A stretch of DNA of 64,000 bases from Thermopolyspora flexuosa (GTDB lineage Bacteria; Actinomycetota; Actinomycetes; Streptosporangiales; Streptosporangiaceae), in the NCBI RefSeq assembly GCF_006716785.1, contig NZ_VFPQ01000001.1, positions 2,046,001-2,110,000 of the forward strand, written 5' to 3'. The notes below the pieces were generated by a model. It saw only the letters and a list, made by a program, of their open reading frames with translations. It made no database searches and had not been told where the DNA came from. The position numbers were made by a program, and so were the translations under genes. Every line of letters begins with the position of its first letter. Position 1 is the stretch's first letter. This document shows positions 19,114-27,168 of this stretch, piece after piece.

Positions 19114-20724
19114 ATGATCCGCATCCGTACGGCCGCGCGTACGGCGGCGGCCTCGGTCGCCGCGGCGCTCACCTTCGCCGCGGCGACGCTCGCCGCCGCC
19201 CAGCCCGCCCGGGCGGCGAACCTCGCCGTCAACCCCGGCTTCGAGGCCGGCCTGACCGGCTGGACCTGCACCGGCCGGGCCGAGGCGGTCACCTCGCCGG
19301 TCCGCAGCGGGTCCCGGGCGCTCGCCGGCACGCCCGAGGGCACCGACCTCGCCCGCTGCCGCCAGACGATCACCGTCAAGCCGTCCTCGACGTACACGCT
19401 CTCGGCCTGGGTACGCGGGAACTTCGTGTTCCTCGGCGCCGAGGGCCACGGCGAGACCTGGGCCTCCCCGGGCGGCACGTGGACCCGGCTCAGCACCTCG
19501 TTCACCACGTCCCCGGGGCAGACGAGCGTGACGATCCACGTGAACGGCTGGTACGGCCAGGGCACGTACCACGTCGACGACGTCGAGCTGGACGGCCCCG
19601 GCGACGCGCCGGGGTCGCCCTCCCCGTCCCCGTCGCCGACCCCGTCGGAGAGCCCGGAGCCGAGCCCGACCCCGACGGAGGAGCCGACGACGAGCCCGTC
19701 GCCCACCCCGGGCGACCGGCTGCTCGTCGGCTACCTGCACGCCACGTTCGCCAACGGGTCCGGGTACGTCCGGATGGCGGACGTGCCGGACGAGTGGGAC
19801 TTCATCAACCTCGCCTTCGGCGAGCCGACCTCGCCCACCTCCGGCGAGATCCGCTTCACCCGGTGCCCGGCCGCGGAGTGCCCCGGGGTGGAGAGCGAGG
19901 CCGAGTTCATCGCCGCCATCCGCGCCAAGCAGCGGGCGGGCAAGAAGGTCCTGCTCTCCATCGGCGGCCAGAACGGGCAGGTCCAGCTCACCACGACCGC
20001 GGCCCGGGACGCGTTCGTCCGGTCCGTCTCCGAGATCATCGACCGGTACGGCCTCGACGGCCTCGACATCGACTTCGAGGGCCACTCCCTGTACCTGAAC
20101 CCGGGCGACACCGACTTCCGCAACCCGACCACCCCGGTCGTGGTCAACCTCATCTCGGCGCTGCGCACCCTGAAGGCGAGGTACGGCTCGCGCTTCGTGC
20201 TCACCATGGCGCCGGAGACGTTCTTCGTGCAGCTCGGCTACCAGTTCTACGGCCCGGGCGACGGGGGCCAGGACCCGCGGGCCGGGGCGTACCTGCCGGT
20301 GATCCACGCCCTGCGGAACGACCTCACCCTGCTGCACGTGCAGCACTACAACTCCGGGCCGATCATGGGGCTGGACGACCGGTACCACACCATGGGCAAC
20401 GCCGACTTCCACGTCGCCATGGCCGACATGGTGCTCGCGGGCTTCCCGGTCCGCGGCAACCCCGGCAACGTGTTCCCGCCGCTGCGGCAGGACCAGGTCG
20501 CCATCGGCCTGCCCGCCGCGCCGTACGCGGGCAACGGCTTCACCACGGTGGCGGAGGTCCAGAAGGCCGTCACGTGCCTGGTGAAGGGCACCGGCTGCGG
20601 AGGCTACCGGCCGCGCGGCGTCTACCCGAACCTGCGCGGCCTGATGGCCTGGTCGATCAACTGGGACCGGTTCAACTCGTACGAGTTCTCCCGCGGCCAT
20701 CGCCGTTTCCTCGACGGGCTCTGA
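19114..20724 (+). CDS. secreted GH18 chitinase with N-terminal CBM-like domain
   Basis: A 536-residue enzyme 11 bp after the first chitinase, with AGGAGG overlapping that gene's stop, so the two are cotranscribed. Signal peptide residues 1-35, then a jelly-roll carbohydrate-binding module of the CBM4/9/16 kind (NLAVNPGFEAGLTGW ... YHVDDVELDG, about 36-165), a Ser/Pro/Thr/Glu linker (about 166-205), and a GH18 domain with LDGLDIDFE near 314-322. The catalytic glutamate is present. The different binding module suggests that the two enzymes attack different forms of chitin (inference). Confidence 0.93.
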   Translation: MIRIRTAARTAAASVAAALTFAAATLAAAQPARAANLAVNPGFEAGLTGWTCTGRAEAVTSPVRSGSRALAGTPEGTDLARCRQTITVKPSSTYTLSAWVRGNFVFLGAEGHGETWASPGGTWTRLSTSFTTSPGQTSVTIHVNGWYGQGTYHVDDVELDGPGDAPGSPSPSPSPTPSESPEPSPTPTEEPTTSPSPTPGDRLLVGYLHATFANGSGYVRMADVPDEWDFINLAFGEPTSPTSGEIRFTRCPAAECPGVESEAEFIAAIRAKQRAGKKVLLSIGGQNGQVQLTTTAARDAFVRSVSEIIDRYGLDGLDIDFEGHSLYLNPGDTDFRNPTTPVVVNLISALRTLKARYGSRFVLTMAPETFFVQLGYQFYGPGDGGQDPRAGAYLPVIHALRNDLTLLHVQHYNSGPIMGLDDRYHTMGNADFHVAMADMVLAGFPVRGNPGNVFPPLRQDQVAIGLPAAPYAGNGFTTVAEVQKAVTCLVKGTGCGGYRPRGVYPNLRGLMAWSINWDRFNSYEFSRGHRRFLDGL

Positions 20725-20735
20725 CCCGCCGAGCC

Positions 20736-20788
20736 CCGGGCGGATCGCCGGCCCAAGCCTCCCTGCCCGGCGATCCGCCCGGCCTTTT
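20736..20788 (+). terminator. intrinsic terminator after the chitinase operon
   Basis: Perfect 16-bp stem CCGGGCGGATCGCCGG (20736-20751) / CCGGCGATCCGCCCGG (20767-20782), 15-base loop, followed by CCTTTT. It lies between convergent genes and could also serve the leftward gene at 20808. Confidence 0.85.
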
Positions 20789-20807
20789 CCGCCCGCGGAC
20801 GCGGCGA

Positions 20808-21275
20808 TCACGCGGGGCTGATCGTGGCGGCGACCGTGGCGCCGAGCTCCCAGCACGCCTCCAGGTCGTCCTTGCCGGGCGTGCCCAGCACGACCACCGG
20901 CTCGCGCACGCGCTCCCAGCCGAGCCCGGTGGCGATCGACTCCACCGCGCGGACCGCGCCGGTCGCGTCGTTGTTGCCGTGCACGTACAGCCCGTACGGC
21001 AGGCGCCGGGTCTCCTCCAGACACGGGTAGTAGATCGTGTCGAAGAAGTGCTTGAGCGCGCCGCTCATGTAGCCGATGTTCGCGGGCGTGCCGAGGACGA
21101 TGCCGTGGGCCTCGAGCACGTCGACCGGCCCGGCGCGCAGCGCGGCGCGCGTGACCACCTCCACACCCTCGATCTCGTCGGTGGTGGCGCCCCGCCGTAC
21201 CGCCTCGAAGAGCTCCTGGAGCGTGGGCGAGGGCGTGTGGTGCACGATCAACAGTCGCCGAACGTTACCCGCCAC
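20808..21275 (-). CDS. flavodoxin-like NAD(P)H/FMN-type protein
   Basis: A 155-residue single-domain protein. It opens with the FMN-phosphate loop LLIVHHTPSPTLQELFEAV and has the VLGTPANIGYMSGALKHFFD segment typical of flavodoxin/WrbA-like quinone reductases, then YVHGNND. It probably binds FMN and transfers electrons in the cytoplasm; partner unknown. The GTG at 21275 has GAGAGG upstream, and the following residues start the first beta strand at once; the upstream open frame is low-complexity. Single gene. Confidence 0.83.
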   Translation of the reverse strand: MAGNVRRLLIVHHTPSPTLQELFEAVRRGATTDEIEGVEVVTRAALRAGPVDVLEAHGIVLGTPANIGYMSGALKHFFDTIYYPCLEETRRLPYGLYVHGNNDATGAVRAVESIATGLGWERVREPVVVLGTPGKDDLEACWELGATVAATISPA

Positions 21276-21455
21276 GCCGCCGATCCTCTCACGCCGGGCG
21301 GCGGGAGGACCGCGGCCGGTGGCCGTGGCGGCGCGGGCGGCGCCGGGGGAGCCGGCGGCCACGGATACCGGATCGATACGCGAACGCTGATCGGCCGGAT
21401 CATGCCGTGAATACGATCAATCCGGTCATATCCCCCAAATGTTCGGAGTGGCTCT

Positions 21456-21935
21456 GTGCGTATCCGATGCCTGCTGACGGCAGCGATGCTGACCGCCGGC
21501 GTGGTCGTCGTCTCTTCGCCCGCTCACGCGGCGGCGCCGGCCGTCCGCATCATCAAGATCTACTACGACTCGCCGGGCTCGCCGGACTACGGCGGGAACC
21601 GCAGCCTGAACGGCGAGTACATCCAGCTCAGGAACATGACGCGGAAGGCGATCAACCTGAAGGGGTGGACCGTCCGGGACGACACGAAGCGGAAGGACCA
21701 CATCTACACCTTCAAGAACTTCATCCTGAAGCCCGGCAAGATCGTCACGCTGCGGACCGGCAAGGGCAAGGACACCTCCACCACGGTCTACTGGGGCAGG
21801 AGCGGGGGGACCTTCGCCTACATCTGGAACCAGGTGCGGGACACCGCGTACCTGCGCGACCCCTCCGGCAGGCTCGTGGACAAGTGCTCGTACAACTCGG
21901 CCCGGCACGACTACAAGATCTGCTGGCCGCGCTGA
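21456..21935 (+). CDS. secreted lamin-tail-domain protein
   Basis: 159 residues with a signal peptide (MRIRCLLTAAMLTAGVVVV, cleavage after AHA near residue 26). The mature part is one lamin-tail (LTD) domain: NGEYIQLRNMTRKAINLKGW, YTFKNFILKPGKIVTL, AYLRDPSGRLVDKCSY. LTD proteins of bacteria are extracellular and often attached to nucleases or adhesins; this one is standalone. GTG start with GGAG at the right distance. Two cysteines near the C-terminus could form a disulfide. Confidence 0.87.
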   Translation: MRIRCLLTAAMLTAGVVVVSSPAHAAAPAVRIIKIYYDSPGSPDYGGNRSLNGEYIQLRNMTRKAINLKGWTVRDDTKRKDHIYTFKNFILKPGKIVTLRTGKGKDTSTTVYWGRSGGTFAYIWNQVRDTAYLRDPSGRLVDKCSYNSARHDYKICWPR

Positions 21936-21942
21936 CCTACCC

Positions 21943-21975
21943 GGCCCCGGCGGATTCCGGCCGGGGCCCTATTTC
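21943..21975 (+). terminator. intrinsic terminator after the lamin-tail gene
   Basis: GGCCCCGGC (21943-21951) pairs with GCCGGGGCC (21960-21968) across an eight-base loop and is followed by CTATTTCTT. Confidence 0.75.
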
Positions 21976-21998
21976 TTGTACGGCATTTCTTGTACGGC
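21971..21998. repeat. tandem 14-bp duplication
   Basis: ATTTCTTGTACGGC occurs twice with no spacer, directly after the terminator stem. It looks like a recent slippage or duplication and extends the T-rich tail of the terminator. Confidence 0.85.
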
Positions 21999-22140
21999 GG
22001 AGCCGGGCCGGGTGACCTGCGCCGTTGCAGGGCCGCGCGTGTCGGCGACCGCCCGCCGCCCGGGTGGCGGTGCGCCGAGTTGTCCACAGGTCGCGAGTCG
22101 CTCACGTGTGCGGGGAAGCGGCCGGTGAGATGATCCCCTT

Positions 22141-22887
22141 ATGGACCACACCGCCGCCCTGCTAGAGCAGACCGAACTGTTCGGGGAGACCGTCCGGGAC
22201 GCCGACTGGTCGGCGCCGGTGCCGACCTGCCCCGGCTGGACCGTCACACAGCTGTTCCGGCACCTCGGCCGCGGCCACCGCTGGGCGGCCCAGATCATCA
22301 CCGACCGGGTGGACCGGATGCTCGACCCGCGCGAGGTCCGCGACGGCAAGCCGCCGAGCGACATCGAGGGCGCCATCGAGTGGCTGCACGCCGGCGCGCG
22401 CGCCGTGATCGACGCGGTCGCCGGCGCCGGTCCGGAGACCCCGGTGTGGACGTTCCTCGGCCCGCGCCCCGCCGCCTGGTGGATCCGCCGCAGGCTGCAC
22501 GAGGCGACCGTGCACCGCGCGGACGCCGCGCTCGCCCTCAACGCGCCGTACGAGCTCGAGCCGGAGGTGGCCGCGGACGGGGTGAGCGAGTGGCTCGACC
22601 TGGTCGCCGCCCGGGCGACGGGGGAGACGTCCCCGCTGGAGCCCGGCGTCACCCTCCACCTGCACGCCACCGAGGACCTTGGACCGACCGGCGAGTGGAT
22701 GATCCACGGTGACCCCGACGGCGTGCGCTGGGAGCACGGCCACGGCAAGGGCACCGCGGCCGCGCGCGGCCGGGCGTCCGACCTGCTGCTCACCCTGGTA
22801 CGCCGCCGCACCGCCGCCGAGGCGGGGGTGCGGCTCTTCGGCGAGGAGAAGGTCTGGGCGGACTGGCTGAGCCGTACGCCGTACTGA
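22141..22887 (+). CDS. maleylpyruvate-isomerase-family mycothiol-dependent enzyme
   Basis: 248 residues. The N-terminal DinB-like domain shows the hallmark CPGWTVTQLFRHLGRGHRWA with metal-binding histidines, plus RRRLHEATVHRADA in the middle; the C-terminal half (GVTLHLHATEDLG ... GEWMIHGDPDG) is the MDMPI_C domain. Members use mycothiol, the actinobacterial thiol, for isomerase or S-transferase reactions; the substrate here is unknown. The ATG is preceded by GATGATCCCCTT without an obvious ribosome-binding site. It converges with the lysozyme gene, 12 bp apart. Confidence 0.87.
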   Translation: MDHTAALLEQTELFGETVRDADWSAPVPTCPGWTVTQLFRHLGRGHRWAAQIITDRVDRMLDPREVRDGKPPSDIEGAIEWLHAGARAVIDAVAGAGPETPVWTFLGPRPAAWWIRRRLHEATVHRADAALALNAPYELEPEVAADGVSEWLDLVAARATGETSPLEPGVTLHLHATEDLGPTGEWMIHGDPDGVRWEHGHGKGTAAARGRASDLLLTLVRRRTAAEAGVRLFGEEKVWADWLSRTPY

Positions 22888-22899
22888 CGGCCTTCCGGG

Positions 22900-23661
22900 T
22901 CAGCGGCCGGGGCGGCCGAGGGCGCGGAGCCGGTCCGGGGAGAGCGCCGAGACGTTCTGGTCGATGGGCGTCTCGGAGTACTGGTGGATCGCCCAGCTCG
23001 TCCAGTCGGCGGGCGGGGTGACGGTGCCCTTGGGCTTGCTGTAGTGGGCGACCCAGAGCGGGTACTCGCCGAGACCCTTGAGGTTGGTGTCGGCGAACGC
23101 CCAGCCGCTGTAGATCATCGGCTTGATCCCGGTCTTCGCCCGCACGTGCGCGAGCCAGGCCTTCGCCCAGGCGTTGACCTCCTCGGGGCTCTTGCCGTCG
23201 GTGACCTCTAGGTCGAGGACGAGCAGGTCGCCGGCCTTGGCGGGGTGGGCGTTCACCATGGCGAGGAAGTGCTCGGCCTCGGCGATCGGGTCGTTGGCCG
23301 GGTGCGCGAAGTGGTAGGCGCCGCGCACGATGCCCTTCTTCGCCAGCTCCGCCCAGTGGCGGGCGAAGGTGGCGTCCCGGAAGTCGGTGCCCTCGGTCGC
23401 CTTGATGATGCCGAACTGGGCCGGGCTCGCCTGCCAGTCGTGGTCGGGCTGATGGTTGGAGATGTCTTCGCCGTAGATGAGTCGCGTCGTCTGCTGCTGC
23501 GCCGCTGCGTGCGTCCGGCCGTGGTCGGCGGGGGCGGCAAGGACCTCGCCGGCGAACCCCGCGACGACGGTGGTGGTCGCGAGGGCCGCGCTCGCCAGGG
23601 CGTACGAGGCGGCCTTACCGGGATGGCGCAGGCGGTCACGGAGAGCGGTGGCGAACGACAT
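22900..23661 (-). CDS. secreted GH25 lysozyme (muramidase)
   Basis: 253 residues. Signal peptide in residues 1-43 (KAASYALASAALATTTVV, AxA site near EVLAA). The catalytic domain begins YGEDISNHQPDHDW, the GH25 N-terminal aspartate motif, and contains LLVLDLEVTDGK with the second acidic pair; GIKPMIYSGWAFAD and YPLWVAHYSKPKG complete the fold. It hydrolyses peptidoglycan glycan strands outside the membrane. The ATG at 23661 has AAGGAG ten bases upstream. The frame is open further up, but that part is Arg/Pro-rich. A 20-bp-spaced repeat lies about 240 bp upstream. Confidence 0.9.
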   Translation of the reverse strand: MSFATALRDRLRHPGKAASYALASAALATTTVVAGFAGEVLAAPADHGRTHAAAQQQTTRLIYGEDISNHQPDHDWQASPAQFGIIKATEGTDFRDATFARHWAELAKKGIVRGAYHFAHPANDPIAEAEHFLAMVNAHPAKAGDLLVLDLEVTDGKSPEEVNAWAKAWLAHVRAKTGIKPMIYSGWAFADTNLKGLGEYPLWVAHYSKPKGTVTPPADWTSWAIHQYSETPIDQNVSALSPDRLRALGRPGR

Positions 23662-24210
23662 ACGAGATGGGCTCCTTGGTCGGGTGCAGTGTCCGCCGGG
23701 GCCCGGCCGGGCGCCGGGCACGATGGTGCCCCGGGCATGGCGTGGAATGGCCGGCCGGTCGTCGGCCGGAGCGGGACCCCGGCTCCGCGAGACGCGGAGG
23801 ACGGTCATGCGCCGCTTGCGCAAGGGCAAGGACGAGGAGGGGCATGACCGATCGATCAGATGGCAAGCGCCGCGTCATGAATCGGTCAAACGTGCGCTGC
23901 GACTTCAAAGGTACGCACACGACCTCAAAGGTCACAAGTGGGTAACGTGCATGTCCTGTCGGTGCGCCCGCTGAAAGGCCGCGCATCCCCTGTCCCAGGG
24001 GGATTCAGTGGGGGGTAGATCTTTCCGCCGCTGTGCCGGAAGGCGTGATCGCGACCACATCCATGGAGATCCGGCCGGGACGGTTGTATACGGGCATGCG
24101 CCACTGCCCATGAGACGCGGAAGCGGGGATCAATCGATCGCGCCGCGATCCGGCTTCACCTCGATCTGGCCCTCCTGTGAGGCCTGCGGAGCTGCGATCG
24201 GCTGGTCGGC
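23662..24210. other. lysozyme upstream region
   Basis: About 550 bp without a gene. Sequence from 23860 to 23960 is AT-richer and contains the 20-bp-period direct repeat. A hairpin (CCCCT/AGGGG) lies near 23985-24000. I looked for a c-di-AMP (ydaO) riboswitch, common before actinobacterial wall hydrolases, and could not match its conserved blocks. Confidence 0.45.
23901..23932. repeat. direct repeat with 20-bp period upstream of lysozyme
   Basis: GACTTCAAAGGT (23901-23912) and GACCTCAAAGGT (23921-23932) differ by one base and are exactly 20 bp apart, two helical turns. The second copy contains GACCT/AGGTC symmetry. Such phased repeats are typical regulator sites. The lysozyme gene on the minus strand is the only candidate target within 300 bp. 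Confidence 0.65.
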
Positions 24211-24765
24211 TCAAGCCGAGGTCGTCGCGGCGTACACCAGGGAGTCGTAGGTATCGGTGATGCGCTCCAGGTCCACCCCGAGTGAGAGCGCGAAGGAATC
24301 GAGTCGTTGCTGTACGACAACACCGGACTCCCCGGCACGCGCCGTCCGTTCAAGCTCGAGGAACACCCCGAGGTGCTCGATCTCATCGACGCAGATGGAC
24401 GTGCCGTTCAGCGTCCCGGTTCGCCGCGTCTTCACGACGCGAACGGTCGGGCGGAAGCCCATCGCGATGACAGCCTGATGCATCTGTTCCCGGTCGGCGA
24501 CCTCCGTCTCGTGTTCCAGGCAGGCCATTTCGTTGTCGAGTGGCTTTTTCACGGTAAACAGGTGCCTGCCCTCCTGGGTGCGCAGACGGGCGAAGACCAC
24601 TCCGATCTTGCTGTGGCCGTGGCTCCAGCCCGCCTGTGCATACGCTTGGTCGTCCTGCCGTACCGGGGTTGACAAGGTCACACCGCGCCGGCTCAGCGCG
24701 GCTTCCAGCGCCGCCAGGTCTTTCACGCGGTATTTGACCTCGACTTCCTGTGCCTCATGAGACAC
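24211..24765 (-). CDS. CYTH-domain protein, class IV adenylate cyclase-like
   Basis: 184 residues, normal for a single CYTH domain. The N-terminal EVEVKYRVKD is the ExExK signature; basic residues in ARLRTQEGRHLFTVKKP and acidic ones in ICVDEIEHLGVFLELER line the triphosphate tunnel. The family includes CyaB-type adenylate cyclases and triphosphatases; the length and the LGVFLELE motif fit CyaB better, but activity cannot be decided from sequence. The GTG at 24765 has GGAGG seven bases upstream. Standalone gene. Confidence 0.85.
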   Translation of the reverse strand: MSHEAQEVEVKYRVKDLAALEAALSRRGVTLSTPVRQDDQAYAQAGWSHGHSKIGVVFARLRTQEGRHLFTVKKPLDNEMACLEHETEVADREQMHQAVIAMGFRPTVRVVKTRRTGTLNGTSICVDEIEHLGVFLELERTARAGESGVVVQQRLDSFALSLGVDLERITDTYDSLVYAATTSA

Positions 24766-25659
24766 CTGTCCGCCTCCCGGATATCCCCTTGGGCAAGGCA
24801 GCTTATCGACACCATGAACGGCCATTGATGTCGTTTCGCTGGAATCCACATGGAGGCCGTGGCGAAGAACCACGTCCGAGCATTCATAGGGAGGACGTGG
24901 ACAATAGATCACCTTTTTGCGAAAAGGCACCGTTCCCGTGCTTTGCAGCGTGGTGGACGCGTGCAGTGGTCGTCGCGGTCGATCGCATGCGATCGGATCG
25001 CCACCCTTCCCCAGGGCTGCTCCCCTGGGTGCGCTGCCGAGACCGGTGACGAGTACGGCCGACACCCCCGCTATGGCTTCTGGGCTGCTCCGTTGACCCG
25101 CTCCCGATCGACGTGCCCGCAGACGCCCCTCGGCGGCAGGCCGGGAGCGAGGGCCGACCGGGTACCCGGCAGCCGACGACACCGTGACGCGCGCGTCCGG
25201 CCCTTCACCCGCCGACGGCGGTGCCGAGGGGTGGCTTGTGCTGAGGCGAGGTCATCAGGCCCGCAGCGGGGAGCCCCGGGCATCGGCGGGCCCTGGGCCG
25301 TACCGGCGATCCCGCGATGAAACGTAGGGTCCGCCGCATGACGCCACATCACGACACCGACGGAGGTAGCGGCTCGTCGCGATGGCGACCCGGCGCATCG
25401 GCCGCCGGGTGGTGCCGGTCTCGGGCCCACGGCGCCCCGTCCCGTTGGCGGGTGGTCACGTGACGGTGGCCCGACGCCGGTCCTTTCCGGTGTCCGGCGG
25501 CGCGCAGGCGACCGCGGCCACGCCGCGGCCCGGCGCCCATACGTATTTATGTATACGCTAGGACGTCCAGCCATTCCGGCGCCGACGCCTGCCCGGCGCA
25601 TAGGCGCCTCGGGTGTCCGGCCGGACCGTCCGCGTCACGCCGGAGCGGGAGGGCGGAGC
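24766..25659. other. 900-bp region without a gene
   Basis: Upstream of two divergent genes. CCTTTT-TGCG-AAAAGG (24912-24927) is an inverted repeat about 150 bp before the CYTH gene. At the other end, ATACGTAT (25539-25546) and GTATAC (25551-25556) form an AT-rich palindromic patch before the small gene at 25660, a plausible operator or -10 region. The centre holds only biased open frames. Confidence 0.5.
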
Positions 25660-25965
25660 ATGCCGCGAGGGGAGCCGAGGGTGGCCGCGTCGGGGGAGTG
25701 GCGCGACGAGCGGAGCGGGGAACGGCTTCCCGCGGGGGAGGCGCACGCCTGGCAGCCGGGCGCGAACCAGACGCTGTGCGGGCTGCCGCTGAGCCGGGCC
25801 GGGCTGCACCGGTTTCACCACGTGGTGTGGCCGGACGTGTTCCCCGAGTCCGGCGGGGCGGCGGAGCGGGTACGCCGGGTCTGCCGCAGGTGCCTGGCGG
25901 CCTCGGGGCGGCGGTCGGCGCGCGGGTGGAGCAGGCCGTGGGTCAGGCGGTCGCCCCGCCCCTGA
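25660..25965 (+). CDS. small conserved actinobacterial protein, unknown function
   Basis: 101 residues from the ATG at 25660, which has GGAGGG upstream. The core AHAWQPGANQTLCGLPLSRA, then RFHHVVWPDVFPE and VRRVCRRCLAA, is recognisable as a recurring actinobacterial hypothetical family. One Cys plus a CxxC pair with nearby histidines could bind zinc (inference). No signal peptide. It stands alone downstream of an AT-rich palindromic promoter region. Confidence 0.65.
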   Translation: MPRGEPRVAASGEWRDERSGERLPAGEAHAWQPGANQTLCGLPLSRAGLHRFHHVVWPDVFPESGGAAERVRRVCRRCLAASGRRSARGWSRPWVRRSPRP

Positions 25966-26361
25966 AGGCCCGCCTCCGGCCCGGGCCGTACCGCGCACTG
26001 GCGCGCGATATGGCCGGACATGTCCGACACTGTTCCATTACGGTCTGATGACGGTTCCGTCGCCAACACCACTGCCGTGAGGCGAAAACCCCACTTGACC
26101 TGATACGCCGGAGGAATGCAAGATCATCCCGACTCCAGGCTGGTCGGTGGTTGGCCAAACGTCCGGTCAAGAGTGACATCCTTGTATCAAACCGGTCGGC
26201 CACCGCCGAACTGACGACAAGTCTCACCTGCGTCATTTGTCGTAGGTGAGGGGCTGCACATTGTCCTGTCCGCGCGGTCATTCGGCCGTCGTCGGGTGCG
26301 GCGTGACTTGGGTAACGTCGCCGACACGCCTTGTCGAACCAGCCTAGCGAGGAGTCTTTTT
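25966..26361. other. leader region of the liv operon
   Basis: Contains a perfect palindrome CGGACATGTCCG (26015-26026), a weak promoter candidate (TTGACC at 26095, 18 bp, CAAGAT), a possible 32-codon upstream frame (26116-26214) with a poorly placed GGAGGA, and the interleaved inverted repeats at 26214-26250. GC content is lower than in the flanking genes. Confidence 0.5.
26214..26250 (+). promoter_or_regulatory. interleaved inverted repeats, possible pseudoknot leader element
   Basis: ACGACAA (26214-26220) is complementary to TTGTCGT (26237-26243), and CTCACCT (26223-26229) to AGGTGAG (26244-26250). The order A-B-A'-B' cannot nest, so as RNA it gives a pseudoknot topology and as DNA two overlapping operators. 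All 14 pairs are perfect. It lies 111 bp before the livF start. Confidence 0.6.
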
Positions 26362-27168
26362 GTGACAGGTGGGGAAACCGGGTCCCAGTCATCCGAGGGG
26401 CTCGTCGTCCGAGATCTCACGGTCCGGTACGGACCTGCCATCACTGTGCTGAGATCCATCGACGTCGAGGTCCGTCCCCGCACCGTGGTCGCGTTCTTGG
26501 GCGTGAACGGTGCAGGCAAGACGACTCTGACCCGAGCGGTGACCGGCATGCTGTCCTTCCACGGCGGTTCGGTGATCTCCGGGGACATCAGGTGGAAGGG
26601 ACGCTCGATCGTCGGCCTCAACCCCCGGCGCATCGTGCGTGCCGGCATCAGCCAGGTGTTGGAGGGGCGGCGGATCTTCGCCGAGCTCACCGTGGACCAG
26701 AATCTGTCCGTCGGTGGCATTACCAAGCGCAATGACAACGCCCTCAAGGAGCGGCGCGACTGGATTTACGACATGTTCCCGCGGCTGCGCGAGCGCCAGA
26801 ACCAGATGGCCGGCTATCTGTCCGGTGGTGAGCAGCAGATGCTCGCGATCGGACGCGCGCTCATGCAGTCGCCCGAACTGCTCGTGCTGGACGAGCCCTC
26901 CCTGGGTCTCGCGCCGAGCATCGTCGAGCACATCCGGGACACGATCGCCGGCATCCGCGAGGCCGGGACGAGCGTCCTGCTCATCGAGCAGAACGCCACC
27001 ATGGCGCTCTCCGTCGCCGACTACGGATACATCCTCTCGCACGGAACCGTGACGAAAGAGGGACCGGCCAAGGAACTGCTCGCCGATCCGCACATCCAGT
27101 CCTTCTACCTCGGCCTGGACGAGGACACCGGCGAGCTCGACGCCGTCAAGCACGGAGCGACCGCATGA
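26362..27168 (+). CDS. livF: branched-chain amino acid-type ABC transporter ATPase LivF
   Basis: 268 residues. Walker A GVNGAGKTT, signature YLSGGEQQMLAIGRALM, Walker B LLVLDEPSLGLAP and the LivF-specific SVLLIEQNATMALSVADY identify the LivF paralogue of HAAT importers. It hydrolyses ATP at the inner face of the membrane with LivG. The GTG at 26362 has GCGAGGAG seven bases upstream. First gene of livF-G-H-M plus binding protein; its stop overlaps livG as ATGA. The unusual leader element at 26214 lies upstream. Confidence 0.93.
   Translation: MTGGETGSQSSEGLVVRDLTVRYGPAITVLRSIDVEVRPRTVVAFLGVNGAGKTTLTRAVTGMLSFHGGSVISGDIRWKGRSIVGLNPRRIVRAGISQVLEGRRIFAELTVDQNLSVGGITKRNDNALKERRDWIYDMFPRLRERQNQMAGYLSGGEQQMLAIGRALMQSPELLVLDEPSLGLAPSIVEHIRDTIAGIREAGTSVLLIEQNATMALSVADYGYILSHGTVTKEGPAKELLADPHIQSFYLGLDEDTGELDAVKHGATA

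Noticed and set aside
23662-24010. c-di-AMP (ydaO) riboswitch before the lysozyme gene
   Set aside because: Expected from other actinobacterial wall-hydrolase genes, but its conserved blocks could not be matched on the minus strand.
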